A DNA stretch of 64,000 nucleotides from Microbacteriaceae bacterium (GCA_025464975.1 JAODMT010000001.1:51823-115822), one strand, 5' to 3'; shown: positions 27,015 through 35,921, counted from the stretch's first letter. Numbers and translations are program-made. Notes: generated from the letters alone by a model not told the origin.

Positions 27015-27760
27015 GCCCCGACAGCGTTCCCGTCACCCTCCTCCAGCTTTATCCGGAGGAGCTTGGCGTGGCGGGGGACCGCGGCAATGTTCTCGCTCTC
27101 AAGAGCCGGCTCGAGCATGCTGGGGTCGAGGTGACGGTGGTCGAGCACCGAATCGGCGATTCCCTCCCGACCGACGTTGATCTTGTGCTCGTGGGGAACG
27201 GTCCGCTCTCGGCCATGCGTAACGTCTACGACGACCTGTTCTCGATCGGCGATCACCTTCGGGCCTACCGATCGATCGACGTGCCGCTGTTCGCCTACGG
27301 ATCAGGCGCCGAACTGCTCGGCCACTCCATCGCGCTTCCCGACGGCAGCACCCTCGACGGGCTCGGCATTCTGCCCTTCCGGGCAGAACGAGTGACGGAG
27401 AGGGCGGTCGGCTACATTTCCGTTGATACCCCGTTCGGCCGGATCGTCGGCTTCGAAGACAACGCGTCGCGCTGGATCCTCGACCCCGAGGCGAAGCCGC
27501 TTGGCATCCTCGAGGTGGGAAGTGGGAACAGCGCCGGGTCGGTCGAGGGCGTCCTCGACGCCGGAGCGATCGGAACGCAGCTCGGCGGACCGGCTCTGCC
27601 GCTCAACCCGCTGCTCACGGATGCCTTGATCGGGTTCGTCGCGGCCCGCCGCGGCTTCGACTACCGCCCGTCGGATGTGAACGCGACCGTTGATCGATAC
27701 GCCACGCTGGCCCGCGAAGTGATCCTGGCCAACGCAAAGCACGTATTCTCGAGGATCTAG
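27011..27760 (+). CDS. GatD-like protein without glutaminase catalytic residues
   Basis: This is a 249-residue class I glutamine amidotransferase-like protein, homologous to GatD, the glutaminase partner of MurT. Conserved landmarks are LQLYPEELGVAGDRGNVLAL, LDGLGILPF and GFEDNASRW. The nucleophile motif, normally AICGGYQLLG, reads AYGSGAELLG, so the Cys is Gly97. The catalytic His motif, normally GTYLHGPxLPxN, reads GTQLGGPALPLN, so the His is Gly192. The family GGGxDREQ motif is also degraded (VGNGPLSAM). It should not release ammonia from glutamine. It overlaps murT by 4 bp (ATGA) and probably still forms a complex with it. Confidence 0.85.
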   Translation: MSPDSVPVTLLQLYPEELGVAGDRGNVLALKSRLEHAGVEVTVVEHRIGDSLPTDVDLVLVGNGPLSAMRNVYDDLFSIGDHLRAYRSIDVPLFAYGSGAELLGHSIALPDGSTLDGLGILPFRAERVTERAVGYISVDTPFGRIVGFEDNASRWILDPEAKPLGILEVGSGNSAGSVEGVLDAGAIGTQLGGPALPLNPLLTDALIGFVAARRGFDYRPSDVNATVDRYATLAREVILANAKHVFSRI

Positions 27761-27788
27761 GCTCTTCGCGACCTTCGAACCGCACGAG

Positions 27789-28535
27789 GTGATGACACTG
27801 ACCGACGCCCGGATACCCGCCGTTCCCGTGCGGAGTGCACGCATCGACGTCGCCGCCATCACGGCAAACGCCCGGATTCTGGTTTCCCGCCGCGGCTCAG
27901 GCCGCGTCCTTGCCGACCTCGCGGCCGACGGGTACGGACACGGCGCCGCCGAGACGGCAAAGGCGGCGATCGCCGGCGGCATCGACCGATTCTCGGTGAG
28001 CCGGGTCGAGGACGCGATGGCTCTCGACGGTCTGCCGACGGCGGAGGTGATCGTGACCTCCGGCTCTCGCGCCCCCGGATCGGCCGTCGAATCGGGCGTG
28101 GCGGGTCCCGAGCTGTACGGACTAACCGACGACCCTGACCTTCGACCCGCGATGCGAGTGAGCGCGCTCGTCGTCGGAGTCAAGACCATCGAGGCGGGAG
28201 ACGGCGTCTCCTACGGACACACCTTCCGGGCGGTCTCGCGGACCAATCTCGCCCTGGTCGGGATCGGTTACGCCGACGGCCTCGACCGTTCGGCTAGCAA
28301 CGTCGCCTCCCTGCAGGTCGGCGGCATCCAGCGAAGAGTCGCTGGACGGGTCGCCATGAACGTCCTCGTCGTCGATCTCGGCTCCGACACGGCGAGCATC
28401 GGCGACGAAGCCGTCGTATTCGGCGACCCGAGCCGAGGCGAGCCCGGCGTGCTGTCGTGGGCCGCGTCGCTTGAAACCTCGGCAGCCGAGGTCGCGACCG
28501 CGTTCGGCTTACACCTTCCGCGGGTGTTCTCGTGA
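27789..28535 (+). CDS. short alanine-racemase-like subunit (Tyr-bearing, no PLP lysine)
   Basis: This is a 248-residue protein; canonical alanine racemases have about 370. The first part matches strands 1-2 of the PLP barrel, but VVKADAYGHG reads LAADGYGHG, so the PLP lysine is Ala45. About 100 residues of barrel are missing, including the His166, Ser204 and Arg219 equivalents. The C-terminal domain is well kept: GDGVSYGHTF, GIGYADG with Tyr161 (Tyr265 of the Geobacillus enzyme), and AGRVAMNVL with the Met312 equivalent. GTG 27789 or ATG 27792 may start it; a GAGGTGAT sequence overlaps both. The downstream partner overlaps by 4 bp. The intact frame and overlaps argue against a dead gene. Confidence 0.8.
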   Translation: MMTLTDARIPAVPVRSARIDVAAITANARILVSRRGSGRVLADLAADGYGHGAAETAKAAIAGGIDRFSVSRVEDAMALDGLPTAEVIVTSGSRAPGSAVESGVAGPELYGLTDDPDLRPAMRVSALVVGVKTIEAGDGVSYGHTFRAVSRTNLALVGIGYADGLDRSASNVASLQVGGIQRRVAGRVAMNVLVVDLGSDTASIGDEAVVFGDPSRGEPGVLSWAASLETSAAEVATAFGLHLPRVFS

Positions 28536-29620
28536 CCGGTCCGGGCTTCCCGACCGGTCCGGATCTCCCGAGCGGTCCGGTGGCAACGGTCGACCTGCGG
28601 GCGTACCGGCGAAACATCGACCGGATCCGCACCAGGGTCGCCCCGGCGAACCTCATGGCCGTTGTCAAGGCCGACGCGTACGGGCACGGGTTGCTTCCGA
28701 TCGCCCGAACCGCCGTATCAGCCGGCGTCGGCTGGATCGGAGCCCTCGATCTCGCCACGGCCCTCGAACTGCGAGCCGGGGGAATCCACGCGGACGTCGC
28801 CATCTTCGCCTGGTTGCTCGGCCCGAACGACGACTTCGCGCCGCCGATCGAGGCCGGCATCGATCTCGGCGTGTCCACTGTCGAGCAACTCGAGGCGATC
28901 GCCGCATCGGGCGCGCCGGGAATCGCACGGGTGCATCTGAAGATCGACACCGGCCTTCACCGCAATGGAGCGGATGCCGCCGACTGGCCGGCCCTCGTCG
29001 GTCGCGCGCTCGAACTCGAGGACCGGGTCGACCTGGTTGGGGTGTGGACACACATTTCGGAGGCATCCGACGCGGAGGACACGGTGGCCATCGAACGATT
29101 CCATGAGGCGATCGCGGTCGCCCAGCGACTAGGGGCGGGCTTCGGCGTGCGTCATCTCGCCGCGAGCGCCGCATCCTTCGCCCGGGCCGACGCTCGCTTC
29201 GATGTCGTGCGAGTTGGCGCTTTTGGCTATGGGATTTCGCCCGGAGGCGGAATCACCCCCGAGTCGCTGCGCCTCGAACCGGTGCTGACCCTCACCGCCC
29301 CGGTCTACGCCGTTCGGGACGGTATCGCGCGGGTAGCTATCGGGTTCGGCGACGGCATCCTCGGCTCGGCGGCTGGCCTGATGGAGGTGGCTATCAACGG
29401 AACGCGACATCCGATCGTCGACGTGGAAATCGACACCCTCCGGGTGGCTATTGGCACGACGACGGTAAGCCAGGGGGACACCGCCGTGCTGTTCGGCAGC
29501 GGATCGCTGGGGGAGCCGACCCTTCAGGAGTGGGGCGACAGGCTCGGAACCATCGGCGAGGAGATCGTGACGAGACTGAGCCCGCGGATCCCGCGGCGAC
29601 ACATTCACCCCGGGGTGTGA
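28532..29620 (+). CDS. alanine-racemase-like PLP subunit (Phe in place of catalytic Tyr)
   Basis: This is a 362-residue fold-type III PLP protein. The barrel is complete: PLP Lys46 in VVKADAYGHG, DTGLHRNG with the Arg136 equivalent, WTHISEA with the His166 equivalent, AASAASF with the Ser204 equivalent, and VVRVGAFGYG with the Arg219 equivalent. In the C-terminal domain GYADG has become GFGDG (Phe272), and the GRxxMDQ loop is replaced by VDVEIDTLR, so the Tyr265 and Met312 equivalents are lost. These are exactly the residues a partner subunit donates, and the upstream gene retains them. The GTG start overlaps that gene by 4 bp. The substrate could be alanine or a diamino acid; sequence alone does not say. 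Confidence 0.85.
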   Translation: MTGPGFPTGPDLPSGPVATVDLRAYRRNIDRIRTRVAPANLMAVVKADAYGHGLLPIARTAVSAGVGWIGALDLATALELRAGGIHADVAIFAWLLGPNDDFAPPIEAGIDLGVSTVEQLEAIAASGAPGIARVHLKIDTGLHRNGADAADWPALVGRALELEDRVDLVGVWTHISEASDAEDTVAIERFHEAIAVAQRLGAGFGVRHLAASAASFARADARFDVVRVGAFGYGISPGGGITPESLRLEPVLTLTAPVYAVRDGIARVAIGFGDGILGSAAGLMEVAINGTRHPIVDVEIDTLRVAIGTTTVSQGDTAVLFGSGSLGEPTLQEWGDRLGTIGEEIVTRLSPRIPRRHIHPGV

Positions 29621-29644
29621 ACCGGCGACCAGGCACTTAACGCG

Positions 29645-29674
29645 AAAACGCCCCGGCACCAGCCGAGGCGTTTC
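29645..29674. terminator. terminator after the murT operon
   Basis: The arms AAACGCC (29646-29652) and GGCGTTT (29667-29673) close a longer hairpin with an inner CGGC-ACCA-GCCG stem. It sits between the last racemase-like gene and the convergent DUF7455 gene, and can serve both. The T-run on each side is short. Confidence 0.75.
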
Positions 29675-29690
29675 TCACGGAGCTGAAGCG

Positions 29691-29927
29691 CTACGCGCGG
29701 TTGTCTTGGAGGAGTCGATCCGACTCGTCGTGCCAATCGCTCGCAACCGTTGCCAGTTTCTCCTGGTACTTCTTGCCGTGGTGAGCGCAGAAGAGAAGCT
29801 CGCTCGAGCCGATGGCGACACGGATGTACGCCTGGGCTCCGCAGCTGTCACAACGGTCGGATGCGGTGAGCTGGTGGCTGGAGTCGAGTTCGTCTAGCGC
29901 AGTTGATTCGGGTGCAATCTGGGTCAT
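29691..29927 (-). CDS. DUF7455 small zinc-finger-like protein
   Basis: This is a 78-residue protein from ATG 29927, preceded by a very strong GGAGGAG ribosome binding site 6 nt upstream. The core is LTASDRCDSCGAQAYIRV followed by LLFCAHH, giving a CxxC...CxxH pattern that probably binds zinc. Actinobacterial DUF7455 proteins have this layout, and their function is unknown. It is divergent from parE, across 220 bp that contain the palindrome at 29975-29988. Confidence 0.85.
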   Translation of the reverse strand: MTQIAPESTALDELDSSHQLTASDRCDSCGAQAYIRVAIGSSELLFCAHHGKKYQEKLATVASDWHDESDRLLQDNRA

Positions 29928-29974
29928 GAGTTGCTCCTCCAGTTCCATATCTAATACTTTCTGATACCTATCCA

Positions 29975-29988
29975 AACACGGTCGTGTT
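29975..29988. promoter_or_regulatory. palindrome between DUF7455 and parE
   Basis: AACACGGTCGTGTT consists of AACACG and its complement CGTGTT around GT. It lies 48 bp upstream of the DUF7455 start, where it could overlap that promoter. I do not recognise the factor; it does not match the actinobacterial SOS box. Confidence 0.3.
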
Positions 29989-30147
29989 ACATCGGGGCAA
30001 CAATTGCCCGCTATTTCGCTGAACGCGTACCAATACCCGCCCAGGGGTGTCGGATGCCGGCGGTGTCCTCTGCTGTCATTAGTGTTGAACCCGGCCCGGT
30101 CGCAATCCACTTCTCTACGGCGGTCGCGTGCCGTGAAGGAGATCTAC

Positions 30148-32244
30148 GTGGCGAGTTCCGATTACTCCGCACGGCACCTGTCCGTGCTCGAGGGCCTCGA
30201 AGCGGTACGGAAACGCCCGGGGATGTACATCGGCTCGACCGACTCGCGGGGGCTCATGCACTGCCTCTGGGAGATCATCGACAACTCCGTCGACGAGGCG
30301 CTCGGCGGAAACGGCGACGAGATCAGCGTCGTGCTTCACCGGGACAACAGCGTCGAGGTCCGGGACCGTGCCCGCGGCATCCCGGTCGACATCGAACCGA
30401 AGACCGGCCTCTCCGGCGTCGAGGTTGTGTTCACCAAGCTGCATGCAGGCGGCAAGTTTGGCAGCGGATCTTATGCGGCATCTGGTGGGCTGCACGGGGT
30501 CGGAGCCTCCGTCGTCAACGCGCTGTCCGAACGACTCGACGTCGAGGTAGACCGGGACGGTAAGACCTGGGCAATGTCGTTCCACCGCGGAGAGCCCGGG
30601 ATTTTCGCCGATTCGGGGGAGCCGCGGGCGGATGCCCCATTCACCCCGTTCGAGAACAAGAGCGAACTCCGGGTGGTCGGGAAGGTCGGCAAGAACGTCA
30701 CTGGCACGCGGATCCGATATTGGGCCGACCCACAGATCTTCAGCCGAGGTACCACCTTTCAGACGGACGAGCTTTTCGCACGGGCACGCCAAACCGCGTT
30801 CCTCGTGCGTGGTCTCGGAATCGACATCACCGACGAGCGAGGGGATGAGCCGGCCCACGAGCTATTCCGTTTCGACGGCGGCATCGCGGAATATGTCGAC
30901 TACCTCGCCCCGGACACAGCGCTAACCGAGACCTGGCGGATGACCGGATCCGGCACTTTCACCGAGACGGTTCCGGTGCTCAACGACGGCGGCGCGATGG
31001 TGCCGACCGAGCTCACCCGGGACTGCGAGGTCGATATCGCCTTGCGGTGGGGCACCGGCTACGACACGGTATTCCGCAGCTATGTGAACATCATCGCCAC
31101 CCCGAAGGGGGGAACCCACCAGGCCGGGTTCGAGGCCGGCATCCTGAAGTTCCTTCGCGCGCAGGTTGAACTCAACGCCCGACGGCTGAAGGTCGGCACC
31201 GGGGCGAACAGCACTGAAAAGATCGAGAAGGACGACGTGCTCGCCGGCCTCACCGCCGTGCTCACCGTGAGGCTGCCCGAACCGCAATTCGAGGGGCAGA
31301 CCAAGGAGATCCTCGGCACACCGGCGGTGCGCAACATCGTCGCCGCGGTTGTGGCCAAGACCATGGCCGAAAGATTCGCCTCGCCCAAGCGGGACGACAA
31401 GACCCAGTCGGCGCTCGTGCTCGAAAAGATCGTGGCCGAGATGAAGTCGCGCATCTCGGCTCGAGCACACAAGGAAACGCAGCGGCGCAAGAACGCGCTC
31501 GAAAACTCCTCACTTCCGGCGAAGCTCGTCGACTGCCGCAGCTCGGACGTGGCCAACAGCGAACTGTTCATCGTCGAGGGCGACTCGGCCCTCGGCACCG
31601 CGAAGCTCGCGCGGGACAGCGAGTATCAGGCGCTCCTCCCGATCCGGGGCAAGATTCTGAACGTGCAAAAGGCGTCGGTCTCCGACATGCTGTCGAACGC
31701 GGAGTGCGCCTCGATCATTCAGGTGATCGGCGCGGGATCCGGTCGAAGCTTCGACCTCGCCACCGCGCGCTACGGCAAGGTCATAATCATGAGCGACGCC
31801 GACGTCGACGGCGCGCACATCCGCACCCTGCTGCTCACCCTGTTCTTCCGCTACATGCCGGACATGATTCGGGACGGCCGCGTCTATGCGGCAGTACCGC
31901 CCCTGCACCGGGTCATCGTGATGAACCCCGGCACCAAGCCAAACGAGACGATCTACACCTACTCCGAGCAGGAACTGACCGGGGTGCTCGCCGCTCTCAA
32001 GAAGTCGAACCGGCGATACCAGGATCCGATCCAGCGCTACAAGGGGCTCGGCGAGATGGACGCTGACCAGTTGGCCACCACCACGATGGACCGCCAGCAC
32101 CGGACGCTTCGCCGGGTGCAGATCACCGACGCCGTGAACGCCGAGCGGGTGTTCGAGCTGCTCATGGGCAACGACGTCGCCCCGCGCAAGGACTTCATCA
32201 TCGCCGGATCCGACGTGCTCTCGCGGGAGCGAATCGACGTCTGA
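30148..32244 (+). CDS. parE: DNA topoisomerase IV subunit B
   Basis: This is a 698-residue type IIA topoisomerase ATPase subunit. GTG 30148 is chosen as the start because AAGGAG lies 6 nt upstream, and it places SARHLSVLEGLEAVRKRPGM at the usual distance. The GHKL ATPase site has EIIDNSVDEAL and GGLHGVGASVVNAL. The TOPRIM domain has VEGDSALGTAK and MSDADVDGAHIRTLL. I call ParE rather than GyrB because its partner subunit, encoded convergently, lacks a GyrA box. Actinobacteria of this group usually keep gyrBA near the origin and a second pair near sigA. ParE and ParC decatenate daughter chromosomes. Confidence 0.85.
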   Translation: MASSDYSARHLSVLEGLEAVRKRPGMYIGSTDSRGLMHCLWEIIDNSVDEALGGNGDEISVVLHRDNSVEVRDRARGIPVDIEPKTGLSGVEVVFTKLHAGGKFGSGSYAASGGLHGVGASVVNALSERLDVEVDRDGKTWAMSFHRGEPGIFADSGEPRADAPFTPFENKSELRVVGKVGKNVTGTRIRYWADPQIFSRGTTFQTDELFARARQTAFLVRGLGIDITDERGDEPAHELFRFDGGIAEYVDYLAPDTALTETWRMTGSGTFTETVPVLNDGGAMVPTELTRDCEVDIALRWGTGYDTVFRSYVNIIATPKGGTHQAGFEAGILKFLRAQVELNARRLKVGTGANSTEKIEKDDVLAGLTAVLTVRLPEPQFEGQTKEILGTPAVRNIVAAVVAKTMAERFASPKRDDKTQSALVLEKIVAEMKSRISARAHKETQRRKNALENSSLPAKLVDCRSSDVANSELFIVEGDSALGTAKLARDSEYQALLPIRGKILNVQKASVSDMLSNAECASIIQVIGAGSGRSFDLATARYGKVIIMSDADVDGAHIRTLLLTLFFRYMPDMIRDGRVYAAVPPLHRVIVMNPGTKPNETIYTYSEQELTGVLAALKKSNRRYQDPIQRYKGLGEMDADQLATTTMDRQHRTLRRVQITDAVNAERVFELLMGNDVAPRKDFIIAGSDVLSRERIDV

Positions 32245-32271
32245 GCTGCCACGGGCCGGCGTCTCGCCCGG

Positions 32272-34737
32272 CTAATCGAGCGAGGTGCCGATCGACCCGA
32301 CGACCCCGTCGAGCGGCGAGCCGGACGCGTCACGCTTCGCTCCCGGTTGCGGAAGCGAGCGAACGGCGCCATCGGTGCCGACCGCGTGGGCCGGGCCCGG
32401 CCCGGCCCAGGCGAGGGAGAGCACGTCTTCGCCCTTGAGGAACGAGTGGGCGCGTACCCCGCCGGTGGCCCGCCCCTTGCTGGGGAACTCGGACAGGAGG
32501 GACACCTTCGCCCTCCCCGGGTCCGTTCCGACGAGCGTCGATGTGCTCGCCGAGACTGTGGCGACGACGATCTCTGCCGCGGGGTCGACGGCGCCGAAAA
32601 ACGTGACCTCCGCCTTCGCGCCGAGGTTGATGCCCGCCATTCCGCCTGCGGAGCGACCCTGCGGTCGCACCAAGGCGGCCGGGAAGTGCAACAGCTGAGC
32701 GTCGCTGGTGACGAACAACAGGTTGTCTCCGTCGGCACACTGCCGAGCGCCGACCACCTGATCACCGGGCTTGAGGCTGATGATTTCGAAGTCAGGCTTG
32801 TTCGCCCAGTCGCCGGGAGTCAGCCGTTTAACGACACCCTGCCGCGTGCCGAGCGCGATCGGATCGGGAGAGGTGAGGGAGACGAGGGCGAGAACGCGCT
32901 CCTTTTTCGCGTCGAGCGCGAGGTAATCCGTGATGCGCACGCCCGCGGCGAGCTGGATCGAGTTCTCGGGCGCCACGGGCAGATCGACCGGGGAGAGCCG
33001 GATCAGCCGGCCGAGGCTCGTCACGGCACCGATCTCGGTGCGACTAGTCGTCTGAACACTCGAGAGGATCGCGTCGTGCTTGGTGCGGCGCCTGTTCTGT
33101 TCCGGCCAGGCACGCGATGGATCAGCACTCTCCGCGACATCGACGCGGATGGCGCGACCGGTGGTGGAGAGGAACACCCGGCACGGGGTGTCCGCGATTT
33201 CGAGAATTGCCGCAGCCGACCGGGACGACGTGGCCACACTCGGTCGCGCCTCGGTGAGCAGTGTCCGCCGAGGGGTGCCGAAACGCTCCGCCACCTGTTC
33301 CAGCTCGTCAGAGACGAGCTGGCGCACGCGTTGCGGTCCGGAGAGCAATTCCTCGAGAGCCGCGATCTCGGCCCGCAGCTGGTCGCGCTCGGCCTCGAGC
33401 TCGATGCGGGAGAACCGGGTAAGCCGACGCAACCGCAACTCGAGGATGTATTCCGCCTGCAGTTGGCTCAGGTCGAAGACATCCATCAGTCGCGTACGGG
33501 CCTGATCGGTGTCGTCGCTCGCGCGAATCACCTGAATGACCTCGTCGATGTCGAGGATCGCGACGAGGAGACCCTCGACGAGGTGGAGTCTTTCCCGCTT
33601 GCGCGCGAGACGGAACTGGCTGCGACGGGTGACCACGGAGATGCGGTGGTCGATGTAAACCTGCAGCAGTTCCCGGAGGCCGAGGGTCTTCGGGCCGCCG
33701 TCGACGAGGGCCACGTTGTTGATGTTGAACGAGTCCTCGAGCGGGGTGTAGCGGAACAACTGCTCGAGCACGGCGTCCGGGCTGAAGCCGGTCTTGATGC
33801 CGACCACGAGTCGAAGGCCGTGCTTGCGATCGGTCAGGTCCGTCACGTCCGAGATGCCGTTGAGCTTCTTGGAGTTGACGCCGTCCTTGATCTTCTCGAT
33901 CACCTTTTCCGCGCCGACCATGTACGGCAACTCGGTGATGATGAGCCCCGCCTTGCGGGCGGTGATATTTTCCACCGAGACACGAGCCCGGGTGCGGAAG
34001 CTGCCCCGTCCGGACTCGTACGCGTCCCGGATGCCGGCGAGACCGATGATGGTGCCACCGGTGGGAAGGTCGGGGCCGGGAACGAATGACATCAGGTCGT
34101 CGAGCGACGCGTCGGGGTGGGCGATGAGGTGCCGAGCGGCACCGACGACCTCGATGAGGTTGTGCGGAGCCATGTTGGTTGCCATGCCGACCGCGATGCC
34201 GGATGCCCCGTTCACCAGCAGGTTCGGGAAGGCGGAGGGCAGAACCTCCGGCTGGGTCAGCTGGTTGTCATAGTTCGGCACGAAATCGACGACATCTTCG
34301 TCGAGGTCCTCGGTCATCGCCATGGCCGCGGCGGTCAGCCTCGCCTCCGTGTAGCGGGGGGCGGCCGGCCCATCGTCGAGCGTGCCGAAGTTGCCGTGGC
34401 CGTCGATGAGAGGGACTCGCAGGATGAAGTTCTGGGCGAGGCGCACCATCGCGTCATAGATGGACGCGTCACCGTGCGGGTGCAGCTTGCCCATCACCTC
34501 GCCGGTGACGCGAGCGGACTTCACGTGCCCGCGGTCGGGTCGCAGCCCCATCTCGGTCATCTGGTACAGGATTCGCCTTTGCACGGGCTTGAGCCCATCC
34601 CGAGCATCCGGCAGCGCGCGGGAGTAGATGACCGAATAGGCGTATTCGAGAAAAGAGCCTTCCATCTCGGTCGAGACGTCGACGGTATCGATTCGTTCGC
34701 CGGAGGCCTGGTCGAGAGGTGATTCGGGAGTAGTCAT
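32272..34737 (-). CDS. parC: DNA topoisomerase IV subunit A
   Basis: This protein has 821 residues. The cleavage-reunion domain begins FLEYAYSVIYSRALPDARDG and includes KSARVTGEVMGKLHPHGD and the catalytic Tyr in PAAPRYTEARL. A long coiled-coil region (QLQAEYILELRLRRL) precedes six beta-pinwheel blades. The gyrase-specific GyrA box (QRRGGKG) is absent, so ParC is preferred over GyrA. It is convergent with parE, leaving 27 bp between stop codons with only a weak GCCGG/CCGGC hairpin. Confidence 0.88.
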   Translation of the reverse strand: MTTPESPLDQASGERIDTVDVSTEMEGSFLEYAYSVIYSRALPDARDGLKPVQRRILYQMTEMGLRPDRGHVKSARVTGEVMGKLHPHGDASIYDAMVRLAQNFILRVPLIDGHGNFGTLDDGPAAPRYTEARLTAAAMAMTEDLDEDVVDFVPNYDNQLTQPEVLPSAFPNLLVNGASGIAVGMATNMAPHNLIEVVGAARHLIAHPDASLDDLMSFVPGPDLPTGGTIIGLAGIRDAYESGRGSFRTRARVSVENITARKAGLIITELPYMVGAEKVIEKIKDGVNSKKLNGISDVTDLTDRKHGLRLVVGIKTGFSPDAVLEQLFRYTPLEDSFNINNVALVDGGPKTLGLRELLQVYIDHRISVVTRRSQFRLARKRERLHLVEGLLVAILDIDEVIQVIRASDDTDQARTRLMDVFDLSQLQAEYILELRLRRLTRFSRIELEAERDQLRAEIAALEELLSGPQRVRQLVSDELEQVAERFGTPRRTLLTEARPSVATSSRSAAAILEIADTPCRVFLSTTGRAIRVDVAESADPSRAWPEQNRRRTKHDAILSSVQTTSRTEIGAVTSLGRLIRLSPVDLPVAPENSIQLAAGVRITDYLALDAKKERVLALVSLTSPDPIALGTRQGVVKRLTPGDWANKPDFEIISLKPGDQVVGARQCADGDNLLFVTSDAQLLHFPAALVRPQGRSAGGMAGINLGAKAEVTFFGAVDPAAEIVVATVSASTSTLVGTDPGRAKVSLLSEFPSKGRATGGVRAHSFLKGEDVLSLAWAGPGPAHAVGTDGAVRSLPQPGAKRDASGSPLDGVVGSIGTSLD

Positions 34738-34749
34738 AGGATTGCCACC

Positions 34750-35886
34750 ATGCTACCGGCCACGAAAACGCACCGGATTAGCCTTGCCGATGTCATTCCA
34801 AGTTCGATTCTCGCCATGGACGGCAGACCGAACACGCTAGGGCTTCGGCCGGTCGACAAGGCGATTGTGCTCCTCGTCGACGGACTCGGCGCTTCGGCGC
34901 TTAAGGCGCGCGCCGGCCATGCTCGCACTCTGTCGCCACTCCTGAATGCGTCCACGACAATAGGTTCCCGCTTCCCCACGACAACGGCTTCGGCGCTCGC
35001 GACCCTCACCACTGGAGAGCCCGCGGGAGTGCACGGCCTCGTCGGCTACGCAGTGCTCGACGCGGCCAACGACCGCGTCGTCAACCAGCTGAACGGCTGG
35101 GACTCCCGGCTCGACCCGACAACCTGGCAGCGGGTGCCGACCCTGTTCGAGACCGCTGCGGCTGGTGGCCTGCCGTCTTTCGCTATCGGGACAGAACGGT
35201 ATCGCACCTCCGGGTTCTCGCAAGCGGTTCTGCGCGGGGCGGAGTACCGCAGCGGGGCGACGATAATCGATCGCCTCGAGGAGGCGCGCCGGGTGCTCGA
35301 TACGGTCGACCGCGGCCTGCTCTACGTCTATGCGGCAGAGCTCGACCAGACCGCGCACTCGCACGGATGGCAGTCGCCGGAGTGGATCGAGGAGCTCGAG
35401 GAGCTCGACCGCGTCGTGCGGGAATTCGTGCCGACTCTCCGGCGGGGCGAGGGCATGGTTCTCACCGCCGACCACGGCGTGCTCGATGTGCCGCACACCT
35501 CGCACATTCTGTTCGATACCGACGAGAGTCTGATCGACGGCATCCGGTTCATCGCCGGAGAACCGCGCGCGCTGCAGCTTCACTTCGAACCCGATGCAAG
35601 CGAGGAGCATCGCGCGAATGTGCTCGAGCGGTGGAGGAGCTCCGAGGGCGCCCGGTCCTGGATCGTGTCGCGGCGGGAAGCCATCGACTCCGGCTGGTTC
35701 GGCCCCGTCGTGGCCGAGGAGGTCGAGCAGCGCATCGGCGACATCATCGTTGCCGCACGCAAGGAGGTCGCCTACTACGACTCGAGAGTCACGCACCGAA
35801 GCGGCCGGTCCATGATCGGCCAACACGGCTCGTGGTCGGCAGAGGAGTCCGGCGTCCCGCTATTGCGGTTCGGCGCCTTCGCCTAA
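34750..35886 (+). CDS. alkaline phosphatase-like / nucleotide pyrophosphatase family protein
   Basis: This is a 378-residue protein of the type I phosphodiesterase/nucleotide pyrophosphatase group in the alkaline phosphatase superfamily. The metal Asp in VLLVDGLGASAL, the nucleophile Thr in SRFPTTTASALATLTTG, YAAELDQTAHSHGW and VLTADHGVLDVP together supply the two-metal site. There is no signal peptide, so it acts in the cytoplasm. Actinobacteria commonly keep such a gene next to sepH and dut. The substrate is unknown. It is divergent from parC with only 12 bp between start codons. Confidence 0.88.
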   Translation: MLPATKTHRISLADVIPSSILAMDGRPNTLGLRPVDKAIVLLVDGLGASALKARAGHARTLSPLLNASTTIGSRFPTTTASALATLTTGEPAGVHGLVGYAVLDAANDRVVNQLNGWDSRLDPTTWQRVPTLFETAAAGGLPSFAIGTERYRTSGFSQAVLRGAEYRSGATIIDRLEEARRVLDTVDRGLLYVYAAELDQTAHSHGWQSPEWIEELEELDRVVREFVPTLRRGEGMVLTADHGVLDVPHTSHILFDTDESLIDGIRFIAGEPRALQLHFEPDASEEHRANVLERWRSSEGARSWIVSRREAIDSGWFGPVVAEEVEQRIGDIIVAARKEVAYYDSRVTHRSGRSMIGQHGSWSAEESGVPLLRFGAFA

Positions 35887-35921
35887 CCGGGCTCGCGCGG
35901 CAGCTTCCTCGGTTCGAGCTG

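Noticed and set aside
27789..28535. Treating the short racemase-like gene as a truncated pseudogene
   Set aside because: The frame is intact, it overlaps its neighbour by 4 bp, and the retained residues are exactly those the next protein lacks, so a functional role is more likely.
29930..30147. SOS box near parE
   Set aside because: The palindrome AACACG-GT-CGTGTT does not match the actinobacterial LexA consensus TCGAAC-N4-GTTCGA.
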